From Acidovorax sp. DW039 (GTDB lineage: Bacteria; Pseudomonadota; Gammaproteobacteria; Burkholderiales; Burkholderiaceae_C): DNA of 64,000 bases. Position numbers and translations under genes: made by a program. Location of the stretch: contig NZ_AP029019.1 of NCBI RefSeq assembly GCF_037101375.1, positions 1,116,001 through 1,180,000 on the forward strand, read 5' to 3'. Of this stretch, positions 8,123-17,060 are shown in pieces. The notes beneath the pieces were generated by a model, which worked only from the letters and a program-made list of their open reading frames with translations, ran no database searches and was not told where the DNA came from. Position 1 is the first letter of the stretch. The number at the start of each line of letters is the position of its first letter.

Positions 8123-9352
8123 ATGGCCAGCGATTCCTTTTCGGTGCTTCTTTCGCTTTACATGCGCCGCATCCGCGCCAGCGCCTCCGGGGTCGCCACC
8201 GAGATTGGCCTCAGCCGCGAAGCCGTCAACAACTGGCGCAATGGCGTGTCGGTGCCCAACCCGCGTTCGCGCGACAAAGTGGTGGCCTGCACACGCTACC
8301 TGCGGCTGACCGAAACCGAAGCCAACCGGCTGCTGAGCGCCGCCGGGTTTGAGCCCGAGTTTCCCCTGCAGGCAGAGTCTTCGGGGCCCCAGCCTTTCGC
8401 GGCGTTTCAGGATCGCTTGTTTGCCCAGCTGGCCCAGGCTGCGCCCTATCCCATCTCGCTGCTGCTGTCGCCCGCGCACTGGGGTCAGCCGCCGTTTCGG
8501 CAAGAGTTGCTGGCCCGGGCCCGCGCGCAGTATGGCGAGCAGGCTGTGCTGCACATCCAGCCGCCCTACAGCGTGAGCACGGCCGCCGATGAGTACTTTG
8601 CGGCACTGGGGCGGCAATGCGGTTTAGGGGATGTCGCATCGGATTACGAATTTGAAGCCGCGCTGGAGCGCCGCCTGCTGGCAGGCGAGCGCCTGTTCTG
8701 CCTTGTCAGCCGGTTTGAGCAGGGCACCCCCGCCCTGCGTGAGACGCTGGCGGGCATTTTGCGCAGCCTGAGCGAAATGCACAGCGGCCGCCTGCACCTG
8801 CTGCTGTGCGGTGGCGAGGCGCTGGCCGACCTCAAGTACCGCAGCGGTGACCTGTCACTGCTCAACATTGCCCAGGTCAACCACTGGCCGGAGCCCACGC
8901 TGGAAGACCTGGTGGTGCTGGCCCGCCACCGCTGGCCCGAGCAGACCTGGACGGTGCCCGTGCTGGCAGGCCTGCAAGACCTCACGGGCTCGCACCCCGC
9001 GTTGTTTGAAGAGGGGCTGCAGTGGCTGGTAGACCATGGCACCCTGGCGCTGGAGGGCGATGCCACGGCGGCGCGGGCCTTGCACTCCCACCTGGCGGGC
9101 AGCGCGCGGCTTTGGCAAACCTATCTGCCGCTGGCGCAGGAGCCTCATGCCCGTGAGCGGCTAAGCCAGCTGTTGCAGGCACAAGACCTGGGGCGCGCGC
9201 GCCCCTACCTGCAAGACGATGACCTGCGCCGACTGTTCTGGGGCAACCTCATCCATGTGCGTGGCCAGGGGGATGCTGCCCGCCTGCACTGGCGCAGCCC
9301 CATCGTGCGCGAGGCCGGGCTGGCGGTGCTGGACACCTGCGCCGCGCCATGA
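8123..9352 (+). CDS. HTH protein with ATPase-like body lacking a P-loop
   Basis: This is a 409-residue protein. I place the start at ATG 8123 rather than a TTG at 8096. Residues about 5-60 form a helix-turn-helix (IRASASGVATEIGLSREAV, then WRNGVSVPNP), so it probably binds DNA. The remainder has the rhythm of an AAA/STAND ATPase: a strand plus loop ISLLLSPAHWGQPPF where a Walker A would be, LFCLVSRFEQG at the Walker B place, and RLHLLLCGGEALADL resembling a sensor strand. The key Gly-Lys-Ser and acidic residues are missing, so it is likely non-hydrolysing. Its stop overlaps the next start (ATGA), tying it to the membrane ATPase that follows. I know no characterised homologue. Confidence 0.6.
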   Translation: MASDSFSVLLSLYMRRIRASASGVATEIGLSREAVNNWRNGVSVPNPRSRDKVVACTRYLRLTETEANRLLSAAGFEPEFPLQAESSGPQPFAAFQDRLFAQLAQAAPYPISLLLSPAHWGQPPFRQELLARARAQYGEQAVLHIQPPYSVSTAADEYFAALGRQCGLGDVASDYEFEAALERRLLAGERLFCLVSRFEQGTPALRETLAGILRSLSEMHSGRLHLLLCGGEALADLKYRSGDLSLLNIAQVNHWPEPTLEDLVVLARHRWPEQTWTVPVLAGLQDLTGSHPALFEEGLQWLVDHGTLALEGDATAARALHSHLAGSARLWQTYLPLAQEPHARERLSQLLQAQDLGRARPYLQDDDLRRLFWGNLIHVRGQGDAARLHWRSPIVREAGLAVLDTCAAP

Positions 9353-11529
9353 TGGCCATGCCCTCCCGCACGGTGGTGCGTGCCGTGGTGATTGCGCTGG
9401 TCACGCTGTTTGTGGCCAGTGCGGTGCTCACGCCCAAGCTCAACCCCGCCACCCGCGGCCGGGTCACGGCGGTAGAAGCGGCGGGCCCCGTGTGGGGAGA
9501 GATTGCGCAATGGCGTGTGGCCCTGGGACAGGCCACCCATGAACAAGGCGGCTGGCCCGCAGACATCCAGCACTACGCGCCCCCCGGCACAGGCCGCTTC
9601 GTGCGTGCTTCGTCTCCTGAACCCTATGTGTTGCAGGTCGAGGTGGTGCGTGACTCCGAAATGGGCATCCTCGCAGGTGCGCAGGCGGTGATGCGATGGA
9701 ACCCGCAGAAATTCACCTGGTCGTGCAGGGCAGGCAAGCCGCCGTTCCCCCCGGGCTTCTTGCCCCTGAATTGCCAGGACGGGGTGGGAGACGACCGCCC
9801 GGAAGGGGCGGGGCCTTCCACCGCTCCCGATCCATTTGGCTGGCTGCGCAATTTGATGCTGTGGTGCGGCATGGCCTTTGTGGGCGCAGGGGTGATGTGG
9901 GTGGTGCGCCACCCGCTGCTGGGGCCTGCACGCGTGCGACCTGCCCGGCTACGGCGCACTCCGCTGGCCTTGTTGCCCAGGCTGGACAAGGTGCTGCGCC
10001 TCACCGGTCGTCTGCCCGCCACCCTGCAGGCCGCAGGTATCCGGCAGGCTGACTGGCAGCGTGCCGTGCAATGCGCTAGCGCAGATGGCGCGGTGCTGGC
10101 CCAGGCGCTGGCCGCCAAGGTGGCCGCAACCCAGCAGGCCAGTGCAGACTGGGCCTTGCCTGGCGTGGTGCTGCAGTGGCAACTGCCTGCAGACTGGCCC
10201 GCATCGCTGGACCGCTGCCTGGTACTGGTGCCCGAGTCCGGTGTGGACGAGGCCGCACTGGTGCAAAGCCTGCGGGCCGCCGGCACTGCCAGTGATGTGT
10301 TGCTGGTGCTGGGTTCGGATAGCGAAGAAACCGCCCAGCCCTTGCTCCAAAAGCACTGTGCTGACCACGCCAACCTGCATGTGCTGGTCGATAGCGCTAC
10401 GCAGACGGAGTGGTTGCTGGGCAGTGCATCAGAGCAGGTGCTGCTGCGCCTGTTGGCTGCGCAACTGCGCATCACGCGCATATCGCCCTACCAGACGCGC
10501 GGTGGCGTCACGCGTGAAGGTGCCTTTTTTGGACGTGCGCAATTGCTGGCCCGGGTATTGACCCGTGAGCCCGCCAACTACCTGGTGGTGGGTGGGCGGC
10601 AACTGGGCAAGAGCAGCCTGCTCAAAGCCGTGCAGCGGCGCCTGCAGGGGCATCCGCATATCGTGTGCCACTACGTGTCCCTGCGCGATCATCGCTTGGC
10701 CCCTCGCCTGGCTTTGCAATTGGGGTTGCCTGCCGCTACGCCCCTGGAGGGCATCGTGGATCACCTCCAGGCGCAATACGTGGGCAAGCGCCTGTACCTG
10801 CTGGTGGACGAGGCAGACCTGTTCTTTCGCGACGAATCCTCCCGGGGGTACGAGCAGCTCTCGACCCTGCGCGCCCTCAGCGATGAGGGGCGGTGCTGGT
10901 TCATGCTGGCGGGCTTTTGGGACCTGTACGCCACCGCAGTGCTGGATTACCAAAGCCCCCTGCGCAACTTTGGCGAAGTGCTGACCATCGGCGGCCTGGA
11001 GCGCCAGGCCTGCCGCGAACTGGCCACCGAACCGCTGCGCCGCCTGCGCCTGGGCTTTGCCAGCGATGCGCTCGTAGAGCGCCTGATCGACGCCAGCGGC
11101 CAGCGTGCCAACCTGGTGGCCATCCTGTGCCAGGAATGTCTGGAAGCCCTGCAACCCGGCGAGCGGGCCATCGAGACTCACCACCTCAACCAGGCCCTCG
11201 CTTCGCAGGCCGTGCAGGACGCATTGGCCGGCTGGGGCCGCCTGAGCCAGGACGAAGCCGCCTGCAGGCTGGACCGCGTGCTGGTCTACCACACCGCACA
11301 GGCAGGGCAGACCAGTCTGGTGGCATTGATTGAATTGCTGCAAACGCACGGCATTGCGGCCGATGCGCAGGCGCTGCGCGAATCGCTGGCGCGCCTGCAA
11401 CTGGCCTATGTACTGCGCAAGCAGGATGCCGAGTACCGCTTTGCCATTCCTTTGCTGCAATCCCAGTTTGAGACCAGCGAGGTGGAGCAGCTGCTGCGGC
11501 AGGAAATGTCTGCCCTCGCAAGGAGCTGA
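9349..11529 (+). CDS. Membrane-spanning P-loop ATPase with pilin-like outer domain
   Basis: This 726-residue protein has four parts. (1) A hydrophobic helix at about residues 8-30. (2) An extracytoplasmic segment at about 31-157, holding WNPQKFTWSC (C126) and FLPLNC (C142), which resembles the disulfide-closed end of type IV pilins. (3) A second membrane helix at about 160-182. (4) A cytoplasmic ATPase: FFGRAQLLARVL, Walker A GGRQLGKSS (415-423, K421) and Walker B LYLLVDEAD (482-490, D487/E488), then helical and winged-helix-like sequence. It is translationally coupled to the HTH protein. The pair could sense something outside the membrane and signal to DNA. The function is unknown, and the AAA/STAND-type assignment is by motif. 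Confidence 0.68.
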   Translation: MMAMPSRTVVRAVVIALVTLFVASAVLTPKLNPATRGRVTAVEAAGPVWGEIAQWRVALGQATHEQGGWPADIQHYAPPGTGRFVRASSPEPYVLQVEVVRDSEMGILAGAQAVMRWNPQKFTWSCRAGKPPFPPGFLPLNCQDGVGDDRPEGAGPSTAPDPFGWLRNLMLWCGMAFVGAGVMWVVRHPLLGPARVRPARLRRTPLALLPRLDKVLRLTGRLPATLQAAGIRQADWQRAVQCASADGAVLAQALAAKVAATQQASADWALPGVVLQWQLPADWPASLDRCLVLVPESGVDEAALVQSLRAAGTASDVLLVLGSDSEETAQPLLQKHCADHANLHVLVDSATQTEWLLGSASEQVLLRLLAAQLRITRISPYQTRGGVTREGAFFGRAQLLARVLTREPANYLVVGGRQLGKSSLLKAVQRRLQGHPHIVCHYVSLRDHRLAPRLALQLGLPAATPLEGIVDHLQAQYVGKRLYLLVDEADLFFRDESSRGYEQLSTLRALSDEGRCWFMLAGFWDLYATAVLDYQSPLRNFGEVLTIGGLERQACRELATEPLRRLRLGFASDALVERLIDASGQRANLVAILCQECLEALQPGERAIETHHLNQALASQAVQDALAGWGRLSQDEAACRLDRVLVYHTAQAGQTSLVALIELLQTHGIAADAQALRESLARLQLAYVLRKQDAEYRFAIPLLQSQFETSEVEQLLRQEMSALARS

Positions 11530-11644
11530 TGCGATGAGAAGCGGTTCAAGAGCACACCTCACTCGAACGGTGCGAGAAGGCTCTGACGCATCGGCCGTGC
11601 CATTTTTTCAGGGAATGCTTTTTTTTGATCTCAGGAGAACTCAT

Positions 11645-12049
11645 ATGACCCACCCGACCCCATCGTCCCCTTCCATCACGCCTGCGCTGCAGCCAGAGTC
11701 CCGCTATGCCTCGGTGGTCCAAGACCACAAAGCCCTCTGGGGTGCCGTGCAAGAGCGGGCGCATGAGGGAGAGGGCGAAGGGCTGGTCGCAGCCATCGCT
11801 GTGCATGCCTCGCGGGCCTTGGTCGCCTACATCGAGTACGGCGAGGACATGGATTACCCCGAGCTGCGTTTGCTGGATTTGCGTACCGATGAAGTGACCG
11901 CCGTCGACAGCGAGGACCTGGCCGACGCCCCCATGATTGATGGTCTGGCCTTTACAGATGAAGACGCGGGACTGCTGGAGCTTCAGTTTCGCGACGGCGA
12001 CAAGCATGTGGTGACGCTGGACTTCGACGGCCCATCGGTCCGCTGGTAG
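11645..12049 (+). CDS. Small acidic protein, unknown function
   Basis: This 134-residue protein is preceded by a clear ribosome site (AGGAG, 11633-11637). It is rich in Asp and Glu (EYGEDMDYPELRLLDLRTDE, VDSEDLADAPMIDGLAFTDE) with alternating beta-type hydrophobics and no signal peptide or membrane segment. I do not recognise the family. It begins a run of five genes encoding interaction-type or repeat proteins. The ankyrin gene starts 20 bp after its stop, suggesting one transcript. Confidence 0.6.
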   Translation: MTHPTPSSPSITPALQPESRYASVVQDHKALWGAVQERAHEGEGEGLVAAIAVHASRALVAYIEYGEDMDYPELRLLDLRTDEVTAVDSEDLADAPMIDGLAFTDEDAGLLELQFRDGDKHVVTLDFDGPSVRW

Positions 12050-12069
12050 GCGGCTGGAGTCCCCCCGCC

Positions 12070-13497
12070 ATGGCAAGCTCGTCCGCTGTTGTCCTTGAGC
12101 ACGACTCAGGGTTTGATCACATCCTGTCCTCCCTGGAACGCCTGGTGCGCTCCGGTGTTCACCCAGACCGCATCAGCGTATCCCAGTACCCTGCATTGCA
12201 GTGGGCATGTGACGCGCGCTGGGCGTATTACGACCGTGAGGATGATGAATCCGTGCGCGGGCGGGTAGACGCGCAGTTCGAGTTGCTGTGCCTGCTCTTG
12301 GCGCATGGCGCCGATCCCAACAGGCGCGTGAACCGCGGGACTACCCCGCTGGCAGTGTGCTGTGAACAGTTTGCCAATCATTCCCGGGATCGTGCCCTGG
12401 AGCGGCTGGACCAGGTGCTGACTGCGGGAGGCGATCCCCGTCAGACCAAGGACTCTGCCGTCTGCATGGTGCTCGGCCTGAGAGATATGCGGGGCGAAAT
12501 CTTCAGCATGCCGTTTCGCGAAGACGCACCGCCAGAGCAAGCTGATGCCGCTTACCAGGCGGTGGACAGGTTGCTGGCCGCCGGAGCCGATATCGACGCC
12601 ATGGACCACCGTGAGATCTACAACCCGCTACTCATGGCTGCATCCATGGGCAGTGTGCCGTTGTTGCGCTTTTTGAAGGACCGCGGCGCCAATGTGCAAT
12701 TCACCACCCCCGCAGGCAGCAATGCGCTGATGCACTGCGCAGGTGACGTCAACGGTTTGAATCAGAGCCGCGCCGGCATCTCGGTGGCGTGGCAGCGAGA
12801 GGGCGACCCGGTGGCGACAACCCGCCAACTGCTGGACTGGGGCCTGGACCCCGCGGCCGCCAACGCCCGCGGTCGCACCCCGCTGCGCCTGGCCGTCAGC
12901 GCAGGCAACCTGGATGTAGCGGCTGTGCTGGCCGAGGCCCTGACGGCCCAAGGCAAGCTGGTGGCTGCCGATGTGCGCCTGTTCCGGGGCACGGAATACG
13001 AGGCACCCGTGGCGGCGCTGACCACCTCGGCATCACTCCAAAAGCCCGCCAAGCCCAAGGCGGCTGCGGGTGGCGCTGCCCAGCGCGCCACCTGGACGCG
13101 CGCCTGCGCGCGGATCGAAGGCCCTACCGACTGGAAGCCCGTGCAGTACCCCCAGTGGCTGCGCACTTGCCTCAAGGACGTAGTGGCACGACTGGGGGCG
13201 GGCGCCGACCCGCGAGTACCGCCCGATCTGTTGTACCTGGAGTACGACGATCACTCCCGCAGCCTGCACCTGTCTCGCACCAAGTCCTATCTCAGCCGCA
13301 GCGGCGCTGTGGAGTTGGTGGCCCAGGTGACTGACTGGAGGAAGATGACGGTCCGCTTCTCGCAGATCGAAGGTGACAACTGGGTGCTGCGTGAGGCCAT
13401 CGAGTGGCCGATGGAGCCGGGCATGCCCCCTGCGACCGATGTGCTGTGCGATGCCATCGGCCAGCTGTGCCACCGCTACCTCAATATCCACAACTGA
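12070..13497 (+). CDS. Ankyrin-repeat protein
   Basis: This is a 475-residue cytoplasmic protein. Ankyrin-type units are visible: FELLCLLLAHGADPNRRVNRGTTPLAV near residue 70, AVDRLLAAGADIDAMDHREIYNPLLMAASMGS near 165, and TTRQLLDWGLDPAAANARGRTPLRLAVSAGNLDVAAVL near 255. The last 140 residues (WKPVQYPQWLRTCLKDV ... SQIEGDNWVLREAIEWP) are a separate globular region I cannot name. Ankyrin repeats bind proteins, so the role is probably regulatory or protective, with the partner unknown. It lies between the small acidic protein and the LRR protein. Confidence 0.75.
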   Translation: MASSSAVVLEHDSGFDHILSSLERLVRSGVHPDRISVSQYPALQWACDARWAYYDREDDESVRGRVDAQFELLCLLLAHGADPNRRVNRGTTPLAVCCEQFANHSRDRALERLDQVLTAGGDPRQTKDSAVCMVLGLRDMRGEIFSMPFREDAPPEQADAAYQAVDRLLAAGADIDAMDHREIYNPLLMAASMGSVPLLRFLKDRGANVQFTTPAGSNALMHCAGDVNGLNQSRAGISVAWQREGDPVATTRQLLDWGLDPAAANARGRTPLRLAVSAGNLDVAAVLAEALTAQGKLVAADVRLFRGTEYEAPVAALTTSASLQKPAKPKAAAGGAAQRATWTRACARIEGPTDWKPVQYPQWLRTCLKDVVARLGAGADPRVPPDLLYLEYDDHSRSLHLSRTKSYLSRSGAVELVAQVTDWRKMTVRFSQIEGDNWVLREAIEWPMEPGMPPATDVLCDAIGQLCHRYLNIHN

Positions 13498-13552
13498 TGG
13501 CGTGTGTACGCGCCGTTTGCCATCCATTTCCTTCCCTAGCACGCTCGATTGC

Positions 13553-14155
13553 ATGACTACCAAGCCAAAGTGGACCGACCGCATCTATCGCCCCATTCGC
13601 GTGCTGAATCACGCCGATGGCCTGCACCTGGAGAAATTCACTGATGCTGATCTGGACCAGATTGCAGAGTGCGATGACATTCTGGACATTCACCTGCGCA
13701 GTAACCGCACTCCGCAGGCGATTGATCTGTCTCGTTTGGCACACATTCAGGGGCTTCGGCGCTTGAGTCTTGACCGCGTAACGTTCACCAACCTGCAGGC
13801 CCTCAAAGCTCTAACGCACCTGAAATCGCTGACCATTGAGAACTGCGATTTCAATGACTTCGAGGCACTCAACGGCCTGAATGTTGACACTCTGTTCCTG
13901 TGGCACAACAAGCTCACCCACTTCCCGTTGCGGTTGAGCTTGCCCAGGCTGGAGAGTCTGTACCTCTCCAGCAATCGGATCACAGACCTTTCATTCGTCA
14001 AAAGCTATCCCACACTCAAGCAGCTGGATGTAGACCGCAACCGCATCACAGACCTGTCGCCGCTCGCAGACTGCACACATCTGGAGGATTTGGGAATCAA
14101 CGACAACCCGCTGACCACGTTGGCTCCCTTGGCAGGCGGCGCTATAGAAGGCTGA
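13553..14155 (+). CDS. Leucine-rich-repeat protein
   Basis: This 200-residue protein starts at ATG 13553. From residue 45 onward it is built of 20-23-residue leucine-rich repeats: LRRLSLDRVTFTNLQALKAL, LKSLTIENCDFNDFEALNGL, LESLYLSSNRITDLSFVK, LKQLDVDRNRITDLSPLA and LEDLGINDNPLTTLAPLA. The SxNxITDL pattern is the SDS22/internalin-like class. No signal peptide is visible, so it is probably cytoplasmic. The next gene begins two bases after its stop, so the two are likely co-translated. Confidence 0.8.
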   Translation: MTTKPKWTDRIYRPIRVLNHADGLHLEKFTDADLDQIAECDDILDIHLRSNRTPQAIDLSRLAHIQGLRRLSLDRVTFTNLQALKALTHLKSLTIENCDFNDFEALNGLNVDTLFLWHNKLTHFPLRLSLPRLESLYLSSNRITDLSFVKSYPTLKQLDVDRNRITDLSPLADCTHLEDLGINDNPLTTLAPLAGGAIEG

Positions 14156-14157
14156 GC

Positions 14158-14958
14158 GTGAGCAGTGAACTGAGTGCTGAGAAACAAGGATTGCAGCTGG
14201 AGCTGCCCGAAGAGCCTTACGAGCCGGAGGCAGACGCCATCGAAGCCCAGCGCATTGCCGGATGGATGAAGTCAAAGAACTGGCCTTCGCTTTATGCGGT
14301 GACTGATTTGAATTTGCTGGGCGCAGCCTTCTCCAGCTTTGTGCACGGCCACTTTGACGAAGAGATGGTGCGCGGAGCTCTGGCGCATCCGGCTCCCGGA
14401 GCGTTCGATGCGATGGTGAGCCACGGGCTGCGTCCGCATTACTCCATAGAGGCCGAGTTGCTCGTCAAAATCCTCAGTACCTACGGCGACCGCCTGCTGC
14501 CGCCACTGATGCAGAGCTTTCACACCTATCTGGCGTTTTTCCCGGAGTACGAACCCTTCTACGCAGGCAAGCTCAAACACGAGCACGCCACCATCGCTCG
14601 CATTCTGGTGGAGGCGCCCATCCCCGCGTTTGCCGACCTGTTCCTGGCGTTTTTCGACTTGCGGGGCAGCTTCTCAGAAGCCCACCTGTACCACTACAAG
14701 CGTCTGCTCGACGTGGTGGGCAAAGTGCAGTCTGCGCAGCTGGTTGCGCCCATCATCGACTTGCTGGGGTTTGAAAAACACATCCTGGGCGGCGATGCCG
14801 CCTTCATGAAAAAAGTCTTCAAGGCCATTGGCCAGCTGGGTGCCAAAGCCGATGCGGCGGTGCTGGCCAGCCGCTTTGATGTGTCTGCCGAAACCCGCAC
14901 CGATGTGGCCGAGGCGTACGAGGCCACCCTCAAAAAACTCGAAAAGAAAAAGAGCTGA
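14158..14958 (+). CDS. Helical (HEAT-like) protein of unknown function
   Basis: This is a 266-residue protein. I choose the GTG at 14158: it follows the LRR stop directly, has AGAAGG upstream, and the in-frame sequence before it is the LRR gene in another frame. After an acidic N-terminal tail the protein is almost entirely amphipathic helices (FDEEMVRGALAHPAPGAFDAMVSHG, LVAPIIDLLGFEKHILGGDAAFMKKVFKAIGQLG, AKADAAVLASRFD), which recalls HEAT-type arrays. It ends in a lysine cluster (LKKLEKKKS). No catalytic motif is visible. Confidence 0.6.
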   Translation: MSSELSAEKQGLQLELPEEPYEPEADAIEAQRIAGWMKSKNWPSLYAVTDLNLLGAAFSSFVHGHFDEEMVRGALAHPAPGAFDAMVSHGLRPHYSIEAELLVKILSTYGDRLLPPLMQSFHTYLAFFPEYEPFYAGKLKHEHATIARILVEAPIPAFADLFLAFFDLRGSFSEAHLYHYKRLLDVVGKVQSAQLVAPIIDLLGFEKHILGGDAAFMKKVFKAIGQLGAKADAAVLASRFDVSAETRTDVAEAYEATLKKLEKKKS

Positions 14959-15017
14959 TGCGCTGCAGGCCGCCGCTGCATACCACTGTGTTTTGTCTTT
15001 GCTGTTGAACCCGCCCC

Positions 15018-16664
15018 ATGTCTGAATCTCACCTGCGCTACACCGTTTACTTTGAGTCCCGCGCCCAGGCGGCCGCCTGGGCTGCTGAGGCCGAGGCCAC
15101 AGCCGACATGCCGCTGAACGAGCAAGCCCGCGTGCTGGGCACGATGCTCGGCTTGGGTGAAGACTCCGGGGTCTCTTTTGAGTTTGCGGGGGCTGCGCAG
15201 TTGTGTGCAGAGCTGGCCGTGCTGGGGCCATGGAACCTGCTGCCTGCCGAAGAATGGCCACCTGGTTTGATGGAGCGGGGGGCCAAGCTGCTGAGCTGTG
15301 AATGGCACGATGGCCCCAAGGCGCAAGGCTTTTTTCTCAACGGTGCAAAATCCGTCACGCGCAAGCAGTTTGAAGCCGCGGTGCGCAAGCTGGACCCGCT
15401 GGAAGAAGTGCACCAGTTGCTCTCCAAAGAACAATATGGCGAGGTCTTGAACCTGGTGCACCACCACGGCCTGGACCCCAACACGGTGCTGTACCACCGG
15501 CCGCTCATCGTGCATTTGCTCACGCCGCAGGCGGGCAAGGCCAGCGGCGTGTTGCCCACCGACGCCATCATTGCCCTGCTGCAAGCCGGGGCGCGGCCCG
15601 ACCCGCTGGCGCTGGTCACCCGCATGCCCAGCTTCACCTTACCCGTGTTTCCGCTGCATTGCGCGGCCTACGCGTTTGACATTGCCCTGATGCAGGCGCT
15701 GGTGGATGCGGGCTTGGATGTGAACGCGGTGGACGACGAGGGGAACACGCCTTTGATGCAACTGGCCGATGCAACGCACTATTTGGGCAAGCCCGTTTCC
15801 ATGGCCGTGCAGGCAGCACAGTGGTTGCTGGAGCGGGGCGCAGAGGTCAACGCCGTAAGCCAGCACGGGGATTCGGCCCTGGCCGGGGGCGTGCACCAGG
15901 CATTGCGCGACCTGCTGGTGGCACACGGTGGTCGGGTGATCTGGCCGCAATACGCGCTGGAGTACGACATCCCGCAGCAGCAACGCAGCGCGATCTGGTA
16001 CCACGACCATGCGCGCCTCGATGAGCTGCTGGCGCATGCCCCGCCAGACGAGGCCTACCGGCATCAGCTGCTGAGCAGTGCGGTGGATGCTGGGAATTTC
16101 CATGCGTTGGACCGCCTGTGGCGGCCACAAGACCATGCACTGATGTGCATCGACAAAATCCCGGAGCCTCGTTTGCTGGTGGAGGGCATCACGAAGCACG
16201 AAGGTACGGACGTGGCCACGTTGCGAAACCTGGTGCTGCGCAGCGCCCCCGAGGTATTCCCCACGCGCGACGCTGTCTGGCTGAATGCTGCCAACAGCTG
16301 CCTGCTGGATTTCACCAGCCGCATCGTGGACCGGCCTGTGGAGCTGCTGAAGATGGTGCTTCAACTCGGTCTGCCCGCCGATCCATCCTCCGATGCGCAG
16401 CGCAGCCCCTTGGAGGGCGCGATTGATGCCAGGTCTGGAGCCAAGGTGACGCTGCTGTTGGCCCATGGTGCCGACCCCAACCGGGCGCTGTACTACGGTG
16501 GCAATGCCTTGCATGGGGCAGTGCTATGCAAGGCGACCGATTGCATCCCATTGCTGTTGCAGGCGGGGGCGGACCGTACCTTCTGCGACAGCCAAGGCCG
16601 CACGCCGCTGCAGCTGGCGGTAGTCAAACGCAACAAGGCGGCGCAGAAGCTTTTGGCGAGCTGA
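15018..16664 (+). CDS. Second ankyrin-repeat protein
   Basis: This is a 548-residue cytoplasmic protein. Residues 1-125 form a non-repeat domain (YTVYFESRAQAAAWAAEAEA...). Ankyrin units follow: FPLHCAAYAFDIALMQALVDAGLDVNAVDDEGNTPLMQL near residue 215, AAQWLLERGAEVNAVSQHGDSALAGG near 265, and at the C-terminus KVTLLLAHGADPNRALYYGGNALHGAV and CIPLLLQAGADRTFCDSQGRTPLQLAVVKRNK. It closes the unknown cluster and is followed by a dispersed palindromic repeat. It differs from the first ankyrin protein outside the repeats, so the two are not simple duplicates. Confidence 0.78.
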   Translation: MSESHLRYTVYFESRAQAAAWAAEAEATADMPLNEQARVLGTMLGLGEDSGVSFEFAGAAQLCAELAVLGPWNLLPAEEWPPGLMERGAKLLSCEWHDGPKAQGFFLNGAKSVTRKQFEAAVRKLDPLEEVHQLLSKEQYGEVLNLVHHHGLDPNTVLYHRPLIVHLLTPQAGKASGVLPTDAIIALLQAGARPDPLALVTRMPSFTLPVFPLHCAAYAFDIALMQALVDAGLDVNAVDDEGNTPLMQLADATHYLGKPVSMAVQAAQWLLERGAEVNAVSQHGDSALAGGVHQALRDLLVAHGGRVIWPQYALEYDIPQQQRSAIWYHDHARLDELLAHAPPDEAYRHQLLSSAVDAGNFHALDRLWRPQDHALMCIDKIPEPRLLVEGITKHEGTDVATLRNLVLRSAPEVFPTRDAVWLNAANSCLLDFTSRIVDRPVELLKMVLQLGLPADPSSDAQRSPLEGAIDARSGAKVTLLLAHGADPNRALYYGGNALHGAVLCKATDCIPLLLQAGADRTFCDSQGRTPLQLAVVKRNKAAQKLLAS

Positions 16665-17060
16665 CTGCACACCGGCCCGTCAGGGGTTTCAATAAAAATG
16701 GGCTCTAGCGCTTATTAGATAAGCACTAGTAGCTATCATTTTTGATGATTTGATGTCCTTGCCCTGGCGATGGCTGTGAAGGCTCGCCCACCGTCCCTCA
16801 TAGCCCTGGGGCATGAGCTCACGCCGAAAAGAGCTGAGTCCTAGCTTATTGCGAATGACCATTTATCGATATGCGCGCAGCATCCTAAAGTGAGGGCATG
16901 GCGCGTGTCAGTCCTTGGCACTTGCCACGCGAAGGGGCTGCACGGTATGCATGCCTGAGGCTTGCAGTGGCTGGTTGTAGCTGGTGTAGCTGGTCGTAGC
17001 CACGGCCGCCACCTGTGGCTCCTTTCGCTTCCCCATCGCTTGCGAGAGAACCACATAACA
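16665..17060. other. Gap between the ankyrin gene and cysB
   Basis: No gene is supported in this 396-bp gap. It contains a copy of the dispersed palindromic repeat (16691-16745) and a short tandem of the type CTGGTTGTAG/CTGGTGTAG/CTGGTCGTAG at 16971-17000. The rest is presumably the promoter region of the regulator gene. ORFs on the opposite strand here are extensions of shadows of the regulator gene. Confidence 0.6.
16691..16745 (-). repeat. Dispersed palindromic repeat, copy 1
   Basis: GGCTCTAGCGCTTATTAG and AAGCACTAGTAGCTATC form an imperfect hairpin flanked by A- and T-runs. It is one of seven related copies in the window and is placed after the last ankyrin gene. Confidence 0.8.

Noticed and set aside
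13900..14157. In-frame upstream extension of the helical protein
   Set aside because: It overlaps the LRR gene in another frame; a GTG at 14158 with AGAAGG upstream is the better start.
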